From positions 11,098,001 through 11,162,000 of the forward strand of contig OX579635.1 of the NCBI GenBank assembly GCA_951230915.1: a DNA stretch of 64,000 nt, given 5' to 3'. Both the position numbers and the translations under genes were made by a program. This stretch comes from Antitrichia curtipendula (lineage: Eukaryota; Streptophyta; Bryopsida; Hypnales; Leucodontaceae). Shown one piece after another: positions 11,408-22,867 of this stretch (within the stretch, counting starts at the first letter, position 1; every line of letters begins with the position of its first letter). Below the pieces are notes generated by a model. It was not told where the DNA came from. It saw only the letters and a program-made list of their open reading frames with translations, and ran no database searches.

Positions 11408-12730
11408 CAACACTACAACAAAATCTGCATTTTATAACTACAAAAATATGACTAAGGATGACTGGCAACTGGACAACTTTTCGGAGTCATATTTTTGGAG
11501 GCCAACATCTTGAAAAAAAATATGACTACAAATATGACTATTAGTCATATTTTGGCTTTGTACTTCACGGGCGTATTGTATAAGCTCATTGGGAATGGCT
11601 AAGTACTTCATAGGAAACGGTAGAGAACAAATTTGAAGAATGTCTAGTCATATTTGTAGTCATATTTTGTGTCAGCCATATTTTGTAGTTATATCTTTTT
11701 GGTAGTGACATTTTTTTGTTTTTGGGTAGCCCAAGGAAAATTGGGCGGGGAATATGTTAGAAGAACACCTAGTCATATTTTTGCTTGAGTCATATTTTGG
11801 GGGGAGTTATATTTTGTAGTCACATTTTTTTTCATAGTCATTTTTTTTTTCTTTTTGGATAGCCCAAGGAAAATTTAGGCAAGGAACATGTTTGAAGAGC
11901 ATCCAGTCATATTTTTGCTTGAGTCATATTTTGTAGTCATATTTTTTAATAGTCATTTTTTCTCCTTTTGAGGCAATCCATGGAAAATTTGGACAATGAA
12001 CATGTTTAGAGAGCATGTAGTCATATTTTTGCTTCAATCATATTTTTGGAGGGAGTTATATTTTTTAGTCACATTTTTTCATAGTCGTATTTTTACTTTT
12101 TAGATAGTCCAAGGAAAAGCCTAAAAGGGGGCCAATCTAAGATGGCCCTCTAGTATTTTGGCTATAGATTCCATTCTTTAGGATGTAGGCATAATTTTAT
12201 TTCATGCCTTTAAAAAATTTGTTGTTGTTGTTGTATGTTATGCCTGTTATAGAACTCGTGTTTAAAAATTTGGGGTGACATATGTTTATATTTTAATTAT
12301 AAAATTTATAATTTTCACATTGTTTATAAAGAAAATAGAGAAAAGTGAAACAATGAACAACCTGAGACAATAGATGGATTCATTCCCGGCCTGTCTTGTT
12401 GGAAAGGATAGGAAAAGGATCTCAAAATGCATATTAAATATTTTATGGTTCTTTATGGCGGGGTTTTTTAAGTTGAAATATATATTTGGTGACAAAGAGA
12501 GTCCTACAAAGTATTGGTTCAAATATAGAGATTGATTTCTTTAATCACAAAGAAGAAATATTGTTTAACAAATACATTAGATCATGAGGACATAATCACA
12601 CGTCTAATTCATACACTAATAGATGGGATGCACAGCTTGCACTAGAAGATTGACTAATTGTGGTGGTCGATAAAAATTAAGAGCTAATTAGATTTGTTGA
12701 TACAAAGTAAAATCTAATGCATCTAAACTA

Positions 12731-13179
12731 CACTAAAGATGATATTTAGTGTCTTGTACACTAAATACGAAGGCATACACTAAAAGCCAATTACCCTATG
12801 AAAGTAAGTAACATTAAATGTCAATTCAAACACTAAATGTGAACCAGAGTTGTCATATCAGACGGAATATCACTGTTCACGGACAGAATCGGACCGATTA
12901 GGGCTAGGCGGCTGCAAACTTCAGAGCCTTGTAACTTTTGCAAAAATTCTTCAAATCAGGAAAATGAGATGTTTTTCGGCATCTACAGTTTTTGTAGATG
13001 CCGAAAAACATCTCATTTTCCTTATTTGAAGAATTTTTGCAAAAGTTACAAGGCTCTGAAGTTTGCAGCCGGCACATTCAAGTCTAACACTAATAGTGGA
13101 CAAGTTCAGATTTAGTGTTGTAGCTAGTAGGGGGGTAAAAACACTAAATGTCACTCAACACTAAATATCATCTTTAGTG
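12731..13179. mobile_element. CACTA-tipped MITE nested in the larger CACTA element
   Basis: The ends are CACTAAAGATGATATTTAGTG and its reverse complement, giving a perfect 21-bp terminal repeat that extends two bases to TA on each side. The middle holds a strong hairpin (12910-13070). No open frame. The target duplication could be TA or ambiguous because flank and repeat are palindromic. Confidence 0.7.
12910..13070. repeat. Hairpin with 77-bp arms
   Basis: Arms at 12910-12986 and 12994-13070 are reverse complements with about one mismatch, with the 7-nt loop agttttt. The high identity suggests recent formation or continuing constraint. A transcript would fold into a long hairpin resembling a young miRNA or siRNA precursor. 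Confidence 0.9.
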
Positions 13180-15209
13180 TAGTGAAATAGATTGAAAATT
13201 GTGGGGTTTAGAAAAAAAACTTGAAGTTTGGAAAAAATCTAATTTAAGGAGGAAAAAAAGAGTGAAAAAATTCTATACTTGAATACCCATAGAGCAAGAG
13301 CAAGTGAGGAATGCCATTTGTATTCAGAGTCTAAATGTTTGAATTAGAAGTATAGGTTCCAAATTGCTACTTAAAGCTTTGGGCATAGTTAAGAGACTAA
13401 GTTGACCCCCTTATAGATTAAACAAAGACTGTTAATCATAATTTATGCATAATTGACCAAATGAAATTTTAAAGTCTTCAATATATACTTATTTAGCACT
13501 TATGAGGATTATGTCATTACAATTGTTTGATTTCTAGAATTATTAAAAATCAATTAGTAATAATAGAAATCAAAGATTGCAATTCTAAAATAATTCAAAA
13601 GAAGAAGAAAATTTCAAAAACATTGAATTTTTTTTTTGAAAAAGTCGAGAGAGAGAAGTAGAAAAAAATTGTTTGAAAGAAAAAATTCGATCATAGATAG
13701 AATTTATACACCTTATTATAAAAATTGCTATTACAAAGACAAAAAAATTACAATAAAAATGAATCACGTCAAGCCTCATAATACAACTATGATATGCATA
13801 TTAGAAAATTGGGATGAGGAAGAAATGGATTCCGAGGCATGTCCTTGAATTTGGCACTTTGTTATTTTTCTTTTTGTAGAAACCATTAGAAATTATATTA
13901 GAAATTAGAAGTTTATCTCAAACTTAAGAATTTATTAAAATCCAACTTTGAATTAAAAATCACTTAGATAATTTTTAAAGGTTTTCAAGAACATATCACA
14001 CTTTTTTAAATGGATAAATATTAAGAAAAAAGTTTATAATAAAATCAGATAATCAAAAGCATTAATTTAGGATTAAAAATATCAAAATTCATCTAATTCA
14101 AGATAGAAAGGTACCTTAAATTTAGGTGACATTTACAATCCAATCTTGAAAATAAAAATATATTAGACTTACAGGTCAAAAGAAAATGTTGGATAAAGTC
14201 TTCAAAAATGAATAAGAGATAGAACTTCATCCATTCATAATTTTTGCTAAAAATACTCCATTATAAAGATTTTACTATTTTTGAATAGGCATGTAAGTAC
14301 TCTACAACTTAAGCTATCAAAAATTTTGAATTTTTCAACTTAAATTTGAAAGTTTTGGACTTTGGCTTAGATTGGCCAAAACCATCCAAAACCACCTCAA
14401 ACTTCTAATTTTTATAGTTTTGGTCAGTTTTAATGAAGATGTAAACCACTTATAATTTATCATTAGAAAAAAATTGTTCACTGTGTAGAATGTTAATCAA
14501 AGAATACTTAAGTATCCAAGTTAGCACTTAAAGTCCAACAATAATGAACAAGATTGTGCATGTTTTATCTCATGAATATATTTAAAACACTCACACATGT
14601 CATGTATTCAAGTTTATTTTTTAGAAAGGTTTTCAGCAATGTCATACAAGCGACATTTTTAAAGGGTCTCCGTGGACCCTATAGTCTAAGTCACAAAATT
14701 ATTCATATGAAGATTGAAGCTCACTGTAGGCATGCGCACACTTGTATTGCAATTAAAAGATGGTTGTTTAGATGTTCTTACAAGGATATACTTAGACTAT
14801 AATTATAAGTATAATTCCTTGTTTTGCTTCAAAGATGCTTTTAAAGAACACATCTATTAAATACTTCACTCCCACACACTTATGCACATTTTTTTGCTAT
14901 ATTTGTAAGTGCTTAAGGCCTTGCAATTTTCCTTCAAGCATTTTGTGGAGTTGTAATGCAATATATATTTACTTTGGATCAAAATTGATTATTAAAGTAG
15001 CTTAGTTGCTTAGAATAGTTATATTTGGTTAGTTGCATGACTATGTCAAGTAATATAACTAGACCAAGTCATGTGCATGACTAAGGCAAGTCACATAATT
15101 AGGGTTTTGAAATCCTAGTCACCACTTCTATGTAGCTGCCACTGATTTAGGGTTTAAAAATCCTAGCCGTCGTTCTTTGTACCTCCCCTTCAAAGTACAA
15201 CATTTGACT

Positions 15210-15610
15210 ATTTTTTTTTCTTTGCTTCTTGTTGTCTCCTAGGTTTTGTTGCCTCTTAGTTTTTGTTTCTTGTTATTCTTGTTGCTTCTTAGTTCATGCT
15301 CCTTGTTTTTTCTTGTTGCTTTTTTCTTCTTGTTGCATCTTATTTCTTGCTTTTTCTTGTTATTTGTTGCATTTTGTTGGATCTAAACTTGTTTTTCTTG
15401 TTGTTTTTTTGTTACATCTTAATTTATTTTTCTTCTTGCTCCTTATTGCATCTTACCTTTTAGCACTTGCTACCTTTTGCTTCTTGTTCCTTCTATCACT
15501 ATTATTATTCTTTATTCTTGTTTATTTGTAAATTCTAGAGATATAGTGGTTATGGTATTATTCTTTCCTCTTGTTTATTTTCAATTTCTAAAGATATAGT
15601 GGTTATGGAC
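15210..15610. repeat. Pyrimidine-rich low-complexity tract and short tandem duplication
   Basis: The plus strand has many imperfect cttgttgcttctt units to about 15500. It is followed by two copies of a roughly 65-bp unit ending agatatagtggttatgg (around 15550 and 15605). The open frame across this tract is an artefact of T-rich sequence. Confidence 0.6.
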
Positions 15611-17080
15611 TTTTAAAAATCTTAAACGTATATTATATATTTTAAGTTGCCTTAAATCTTTGAAAATTGATCAATATTGTTCATTCACTGAAATTTACCT
15701 CCTTGATTGTATATGTAGACACTAGAAGCTGAAATGAAGTTATTGAAGGCTACTTGCAATACTAAAGAAGCAACATCTTCACATCTTTGTAAGAAATATA
15801 AGTCTTTGAAGTGTGTGGAAATATACATTTATAGAATGTCATTGTGATATATTTTGTGTTAGTAACTAATAAATGTCATTGAGAAGACTCACATTTTTCT
15901 TGCATTTTCTTTCTCCATTGTGATTGTCTCTTGTACATCTTAATATCAATCATACTTGTTTTTAATTTGATGGGGTCTTTTATTTAGCTAATAAACCATG
16001 TTGGTGCATGACTGCAATGCATCATGTCCATTTTGAATGTATGGAAATGTGATTGTAGTTCAAAAGTCAAAATAGAAGCTACTATAAACCTGAGTCCCTC
16101 CATTTACAAACTACACACAAATCTAAGAAATGCTACTTTCACTAATCTGGAATATCATTTGCTTGAGACATATTTTACAATATATCTTGGCCAAAATATG
16201 ATTGGTTGTAGTCATATAATCCTCATGGTCATACTAAAAATGTGACTCTATATTCTTAAAAACATTACTACATTCAATCATTAAATTACTAGTAACACTC
16301 CATGGAAATTGCCACATTAGCCAAAAATATAATTCATAAGAGTTATATTTCACATAAAAAAATATGACTCACAAAGGTCATATATCATATCAACAGAAAA
16401 TATGATTTACAGGAGTTATAATTTACATCATTAGAGAATATGAATTACGAGGATTATATTCTACATCAACAAAAAATATGACTCATAAGAGTCATTTTCA
16501 ACATCAATAGAGAATATGACTCATATGAGTCATTTATCACATCAATAAAAAAATATAACTCACTACAATCATTTATCACATCAATAGAAAATATGACTCA
16601 CAAAAGTCATATTCCACATCAACCAAAAATATAACTCACTACAGTCATTTATCACATCAATAGAAAATATGACTCACAAAAGTCATATTCCACATCAACC
16701 AAAAATATGACTGCACAAAGTCATATGCCATGTCAACCAAAATGTGACTCACTATAGTCAAATTTCACGTCAGCACAAAATATGACTACATAGAGTCACA
16801 TGCCACGTAGGATTTTTTTTCTTTATCCGGGTAGCTTAAGAGAAAGTCAAACCTCTCAAGATAGTCAACATATATGTCATGTTGACAAAATATGGCATAT
16901 TATACTCTCAATCTAGATGACTACAAATATGATTCATTAAAAATATGACTAGTCAGTAATGACTGGACCCAGTCATATTGCACGTCATCTACAGTGATTC
17001 CTACAATAGTTATATTTTGAAATTTTACGACTCACCGCAGTCATATTTTGTTGTCATAAAACACCCGTTTCATTGTAGTG

Positions 17081-17300
17081 CAAAAAGTGATGACATGACC
17101 TCATCAATTTTTTTAATATATATTTAAATCATGGCATTTCAAAAGGCCAACTATTCTTACTTTGGCTTTTACTTTTGTCCCTCATCTAAGTCAAATCTTG
17201 ATCAAGGAGATGCAAGATTCCATTAATTAAAAGATTTTTTCTTTCTTTCAAGTTCTGGCTTATGGATCTTTCTTGCTTCACATACATTTAGAGCCTACAA
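17081..17300. other. Flank of the CACTA element
   Basis: AT-rich sequence just outside the transposon, beginning with its CAA target duplication. Nothing else was recognised. Confidence 0.4.
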
Positions 17301-17329
17301 AGCAACCACATCACTCATTCTTAGCCATT

Positions 17330-17640
17330 CCTCTCCCTTGATTGTCTTTAATGTTTTTAGACTCCTTTTAGATCTTGTAGTAGCTTTCAATATTTTGAAT
17401 CCCTCTCCAGACCTCACAACAATTCCCAATATTTTTGAACCCTTTTCAAACTTCTTAGCAATTTTGAGTATTATTGAACCCTTCTCAAACCTCACAACAT
17501 CTTGTAGTATGTTTTGGACCCGTCTCAAACCTCACTATAGCTCTTAGTTTTTTTGAACCCATTTCAAACCTCACAACCAACTCTTAGTATTTTTAGGAAC
17601 CATTTTCAAACCTCTCATTGACCTTTATAATGTTTGAAGG
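17330..17640. repeat. Degenerate tandem repeat, period about 54 bp
   Basis: About five to six diverged units contain pieces such as gaacccttctcaaacctcac and cttagtattttt. On the minus strand part of it is open and reads as a repeating peptide with FEKGS-like units of about 18 residues. It could be a fragment of a repeat-containing gene or simple satellite-like DNA. Confidence 0.5.
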
Positions 17641-17940
17641 TTGATGTCTCGTATGGATGGATAGCATCGCCCCAATTTAGGTATCGACTGGTTCCAATCT
17701 ATTGGAACAGATCTAGTGATTTTGACCAATAGGTTTTGACCTTTGAGACTAGCCTTACTTGTTCAACTTCTAGGACCATAACCTATTAGTTTGACCTCTA
17801 GGTTATTTTGAAAATAAAAGACTGAACTTTATTAGTTACTACTATTTTAGAAGCAAATGATTGAACTATGGGGTATTGTGAAAGCTAAAGAACAGAGGAT
17901 TTTCTAACAAATGATTCTAAAAATTAGTCATAAAGTCAAA

Positions 17941-18100
17941 GCTTTGTCATACAAAATGAGATTATAACAAAAGAAAGACCAAAAGGAATAGAAAAGTTAG
18001 TGCAAAATCAAGGCTTTATCATACAAAATGACTTTATAACAAAAGAAAAACTAAAAGGAATAGAGAAGTTAATACAAAGTTAAGACTTTGTCTTAAGAAA
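17941..18100. repeat. Tandem repeat, period 72 bp, about 2.2 copies
   Basis: Units starting at 17941, 18013 and 18085 share gctttgtcatacaaaatga and ataacaaaagaaa at 72-base spacing. The last unit is partial. Confidence 0.75.
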
Positions 18101-19095
18101 TGATAGTACAATAGAGGGGATCAAACAAGGTACAAGAACAACACATTAGCTGGAAGCAACCAACCTAAATCATGCAATAAATTCCCCCAACACCCAACAT
18201 GGACTACTTGTTTGGCAGGTTAATGTTTTAGGAGGATTTCAGCAAAAGAGTGGGAATTTCCATGCAAGGAGCTAGTGCAAAATGGTTAGTACATGTCAAT
18301 GACTTCAAATCTTGGAGAAAATTAGAAAGAATGCATGCATGCTAGTAGGAAGAAGATCAAGATATGGGAAACACTAAACAAAGCTTGAAGGGACATAAGA
18401 AGTACTCCAAAATGCAAGTACTTGAACAAAGTTGCCTCAAAACACAAGTAGACAATAAACTAACCAAATTTGCCAACACTAATATTTAAACAAAATCATC
18501 TGAAGAAACACGCCTTTTTTGGACATTAGCAACACACAAGCATGTTTTTTGGAACTGGAGCATAAAGATGAGATTATTGCCATGGGACTATGGGATGCAA
18601 AACGGAGTTGGATGTTCCAAAAAACCATTGGATGCTACAAGCAAAACAATTTTATGTCTTATGTAAGGGTAATGTTATGGGAGACATCAAAAAAAACATA
18701 GGCCCGTTTTGTACAACGTCCAAGAAAACATGGACTTGCCACGTTGGCAAAAGATTTTGGTTTGATTGCAAATAAGTTAGTGAAAGTTACTTTAGACTCA
18801 AGTAAAATGTTGACCAAATGTGAAAAACATAAGGCAAGGCTAGAAGGACAACCATGTGACATGCTTTGTAAAAAAAGGAAAATGAATGAATGTACACCAT
18901 GGATATCCTCCAATGCACTCGCAGTCATGGATGGTAAGACTTGTGAGCTACTTCAAATACCGGTTGCAGTCTCCCAAACCGTATATGCCAAATATCGTAG
19001 TCTACGCCATCCATACAATACATCACCCCCCCGCAGGATCGTGCTAAACCACCCGGGGGAATTATTAGGGTTTGAAGCCCCAATGACCTCCAGCG
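18101..19095. other. Region upstream of the Josephin-like gene, with unassigned open frames
   Basis: Open frames at 18519-18701 and 18744-19211 (plus) have fairly normal residue composition, for example TLDSSKMLTKCEKHKARLEG, but match no family I know. The second overlaps the Josephin-like exon 1 in another frame. They may be remnants of a transposon gene or chance frames in 5' flanking DNA. Confidence 0.3.
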
Positions 19096-22058
19096 ATGGC
19101 GTTACGCAAGCACCGCAACACGCCTTCTGCCGGATCCCCTCCACCCTCGCACCACCACCATGTCACTCTCCTCGCCTGCAGCGACACCCGCCCCTCGTTC
19201 TCGAGCTTTAAATACGTCCTGTTCGTCACCGCCGCGGCGCTCCTGCTGCTCGGGTTCGCCGTCAGCCACAGGCGCGAGGCAGCCGCCAGTTGCCGACTCT
19301 GCTTGCTCGGAGAAGGCGCGGTGCGCGAGTATCGAAACGGAGACGGAGGGGTGCAGCATCTGCTGCATGCGGGTAATTTCCTCGAGGAGGACGGCAATGA
19401 TGAGGACGAGGAGGGGGAGGGGGAGCCTGCTGCGGAGAAGAGCCTCGCGGCTTCGCACGTTTACATTTGTCCGAGGTTGTTTCATGAGAAGCAGACCACG
19501 CCGGTGGATCTCATGCATGCGCTCAACAACCTCATGCAGGTCAATCTCTTCTGTTCAGCTTTCTCTCTTACAATGCGTCGTCAATGTCGGGATGGGAGTG
19601 TGTCGTGAGCAACGATCCGTCTGATTTTCTTTCGCGGCGTATTTCCTTTCTGGGGTGAGTCTTGAAGGGTTACCTTATCAGTAACGTTTTGTCCAATCTT
19701 TTGTACAATGAATGCACCATATACAGTACTGTGAATGTTCGATTCATGGGTGGAAAATCAATGTGGCCCACCAACAATCCATGGAGGTTGAAAGCTACTT
19801 TGCAGCTTCCAATATGGTCAATGTGAGCAATGTGGCACATCATAACTACTGGGGTCCATTGTACATGGTGTACAGCGTATCTTTGGGGTGGGGGTGGATT
19901 TGTCGCACGTGGTTTACATGTTAGCGACCGGAGTGTAGGATTTTTGAGTGTTACTTGAGAAGTATTTGGCCAACTAGTAAAAAGTACCTAGAAATAGCTT
20001 AAACAAGCCTCCTTATCTTGATCGCTTTATGAGCGATTTGTGAAAATCCAGAAAATTTACGCTGATGGTAGTTTTAGCGTAGGAATTTTTAGAGAATTCT
20101 TGGAGCATCCGACCAGTTCTCCAGTCTGCTTGCAGGAATCGTTTTGCGAAGTTGCATTTCTGTGTCGTGAGGTTTGCACGAAAATCAGCTTTACCAGAAA
20201 GGAAACAATCCGCAATTACAGCAAGTACCAATCAGCGTGGCTGACAAAGCAGCTGCAACTGAACTGAAAATTTGGAATCTTCTTTGGGAGAGGGTTATCA
20301 CACTGAGTCTCACGCATGACTCACCTGACACAGGGAAATAAGGGACCCAATGTAGTATATGCTTATTCCCATTTTAAGTCACTCTGGCAAACGATCAGCG
20401 AAGCACGCAATGTGGGAATTTTAAAGAAAATCCGTAAGAAATGAAAGTCAAAATTAAAGATGAAAGGTGGAATTTATTCCATAGCTCTCAAGGTGCGTAA
20501 GATAGGGTGCTCTAAAAGCGACCCTCCTCTAAAAGCATCCTCTACCACAGAGGTACACATTGCACTCATTGGTGTACATTTTAGGAGCTGGGGTGCTTTT
20601 GGGACGCTTTTGGGGTGCTTTTAGTGACCACTCCGTTTGCAACTCAAAATTTTGTAACTGAACCCACAAAGGTCCAAAAATTATGAAACTACTTGGGGTA
20701 GATGTCAATATCAGTTTTTTTTCACTGAAAGTTTACTGAAAAATATTTGATGGAAAATATGTCAAGAGGTCAAACTCCTTATAATCGCAAATCAGCCCTT
20801 AAAGGGTCTCATAGGGTCGCTTTATGAGCAGCCTACCTTAATGGCAAAGATGAGAATGAAATCTACAAAAGTGGGGTTAACCCTTCACGACGAACAAGGA
20901 ATTCGAGAATCACATCTTGATCTTTAAAGATATCTCCTTTGGAGTATCATCAAATCATTATCTCAACACACGGAATTCAATGCACTTCCCAGTTTATGTG
21001 ATTTCTTTAGCAAATTTAATGTATTTAAAATATCCTTCTCTAAGCTGCTATGCTGCAGTTACGGAATCAGAAACAACATCAAAATTCCTCAAACAGCATT
21101 CTTCTATGACTGGAAAATTGACTGGCAAACTATATCTGCAAAAGTGCGGAAATGTATCAAGGCTAAATGCGCTCTGAAATGTCAGTCATGGCAACTTTGG
21201 AATGGTACTGTAATTAGTCCAACAATTGGAGAATCATGCCAAAAGACGAACTAAAACCTTGCAAACAATGTAAAATCATTACTATTGTCACTCCAATTAC
21301 CAAATCACATTTTAGCTCATAGTCCATCTCCAAAGCCTGTGTTGCCCTGACATGAACATCTGACGATGCAAATCAGCTCTAAATTTCACTCATTAATTAT
21401 CTCCTGAGTGACTAGTAACAGAGGTCACTCCGGAGTCCGGGTAACAAACATTGAGAGTCTCAATGGCGTACCAAAATTCCACGATTACTGCACTAGTTAG
21501 ACTGCTCAGCATCAAATTGGACATTGAAAATCCCACACTAAAGAAACAGTTTTTCTTTCGATGCAGGGGAAAAATAGAATCACGAGAGAAGAACTGGACT
21601 TCATAGCCGAGAAGCATGTTTCCACGGACACCAGATTCAACAACCACCGTGACTACAGAGAGAGTGTCGATGCCGAAGTGATACAGGCCGTGGCAGCCTC
21701 CCGAGGGAAGACGGTGTACTTCATTGACAGTGTGGAACGCCTGGACCGCGAGATCGACCTCCTGGACTTGCGTGGGGACCGTCTCTTGGGCTTCCTTTTG
21801 CATCTGAAGGGACGGCTGTGGATTGCAGTCCGCCACTTCCGAGACCTTTGGTACAACTTCGACAGCACCAAGGCCGCCCCTCTGCTGTTCTGTGAGGGCG
21901 CCCACAGCGTGCACATGTTCCTCCACAAGGTGGTCGACGACGGGGGGCTCATTGTGGCCTTGTGGAAACCACGTCCTGCGAATCCTATCATGTTGGCGAA
22001 GAAGCCGCCGCCGTCGTGGACTGATGTTGAATACTGGAAATACCGGTTGTTTGGGTAG
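19096..22058 (+). CDS. Membrane-anchored Josephin-like protein lacking catalytic Cys and His
   Basis: Exons 19096-19539 and 21567-22058 join in phase 0 (CAG|GTCAAT donor, ATGCAG acceptor) to encode 311 residues. Josephin domains are cysteine deubiquitinases with a Cys, His and Asn/Asp triad. The fold is clear: HEKQ...HALNNLMQ (130-148), ITREELDFIAEK (153-164), FNNHRDY (172-178), LWIAVR (232-237) and WYNFDS (243-248). The nucleophile position (L-C-A-x-H in the family) is Asp138, and the His that opens the HW motif is Leu232; only Asp247 remains. Each loss needs at least two base changes from the usual codon. The N-terminus adds a polar stretch, a hydrophobic segment (about 39-56) and an acidic run (97-110). 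I infer a ubiquitin-binding or regulatory pseudoenzyme on a membrane. The start is the first in-frame ATG before the membrane segment. The 2.0-kb intron holds a MITE. Confidence 0.85.
20500..20838. mobile_element. Family C MITE in the Josephin-like intron
   Basis: A 339-bp element starts AGATAGGGTGCTCTAAAAGC and ends TATGAGCAGCCTACCT, with TA on both sides (20498-20499, 20839-20840). The interior includes the family signature gaggtacac...gtgtacatttt and ttactgaaaaatattt. Confidence 0.7.
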
Positions 22059-22867
22059 TAGACTTCGTCACTAGTTTAGAGGAGCCACTCTCAAGTGGAA
22101 CTCTTTGCAAAGTGAGTTCCTTCTCTTTTTGAGAGTTGTGGGATGCGGAACATGCACCAGCAGTGAGCAACACTTCAGATTCGGCAACCTCAGTTCCAAG
22201 CATGGCGGTTTGGGCTAAAGCAATGCTTGGAGTTGGTGTTTCAATGTGAGGTACTAAGGGACTGATACAAGAGAGGGCGGAGTGATGTACGTCACTGGAT
22301 TAACAACTTTGGAATTCAGTAACATCAGCATCCAGCCAAGACATAGCTGGATGTCTACCATATTCTTCGACCTCTGCTATAATACAAGAGTGCTGAGGTT
22401 CCTCTGAGAATGATTCTGTTCAATACCGTATGGATTCTGGGTACCTTGAACTATTGCTGAAAATAACAGGCAAAACTGTCAACTGTTTCATCAAGGAAAT
22501 TCACCATCTGGTTTGCTGATCTTGAGCCCAGCAAAACCAGCCAGAGACTCTTGTACCAAGAGTTTCTTCTCTTACTAGTGATACATGCTCATCAATAAGA
22601 ACCATGTCGGAATCAAATTGTCAAAAACGAGGTCCTCTTCTCGTTCGTAGTAAGCAGGTTTCATGACTTCTGCAGGCTGGGTCTGTCACATGAATGGAGC
22701 CCCTCTCTAGCCCCAAGAATTCGGCAGCTTCATTCGACAATGTTAAAGTCAAGACAACCTCGTAAGAATCTGTCTTCAGCGCATAGCCGAGGTGCAAATT
22801 AGATGTTGCATTTTCAGATAAGCTCCTCTTGACCTTGAAGAAAAAGACGCTTATTTTCCATTTAAAC
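22059..22867. other. Intergenic region between convergent genes
   Basis: The Josephin-like gene (plus) and the FAD oxidoreductase (minus) end here, so the 0.8 kb should hold both 3' untranslated regions. No further gene or repeat was recognised. Confidence 0.6.

Larger units (their letters stand above)
11411..17080. mobile_element. Non-autonomous CACTA (En/Spm-type) transposon, 5.67 kb
   Basis: The element starts CACTACAACAAAATCTGC and ends CCCGTTTCATTGTAGTG, with the 3-bp direct repeat CAA at 11408-11410 and 17081-17083, as expected of the CACTA superfamily. Subterminal regions (about 11440-12100 and 16320-17060) are packed with inverted-orientation repeats of AGTCATA and TATGACT. In known CACTA elements such arrays bind the transposase. 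No transposase or TNPA-like frame is visible, so it is non-autonomous or decayed. The interior holds another CACTA-tipped element (12731-13179), a pyrimidine-rich tract (15200-15540) and long AT-rich DNA. Confidence 0.88.

Noticed and set aside
15229..15531. 100-codon Leu/Phe/Cys-rich open frame
   Set aside because: It is a by-product of a T- and C-rich low-complexity tract inside the CACTA element.
18744..19211. 155-codon open frame overlapping Josephin exon 1
   Set aside because: The downstream part is the shadow of the Josephin-like exon, and the upstream part matches no family I recognise.
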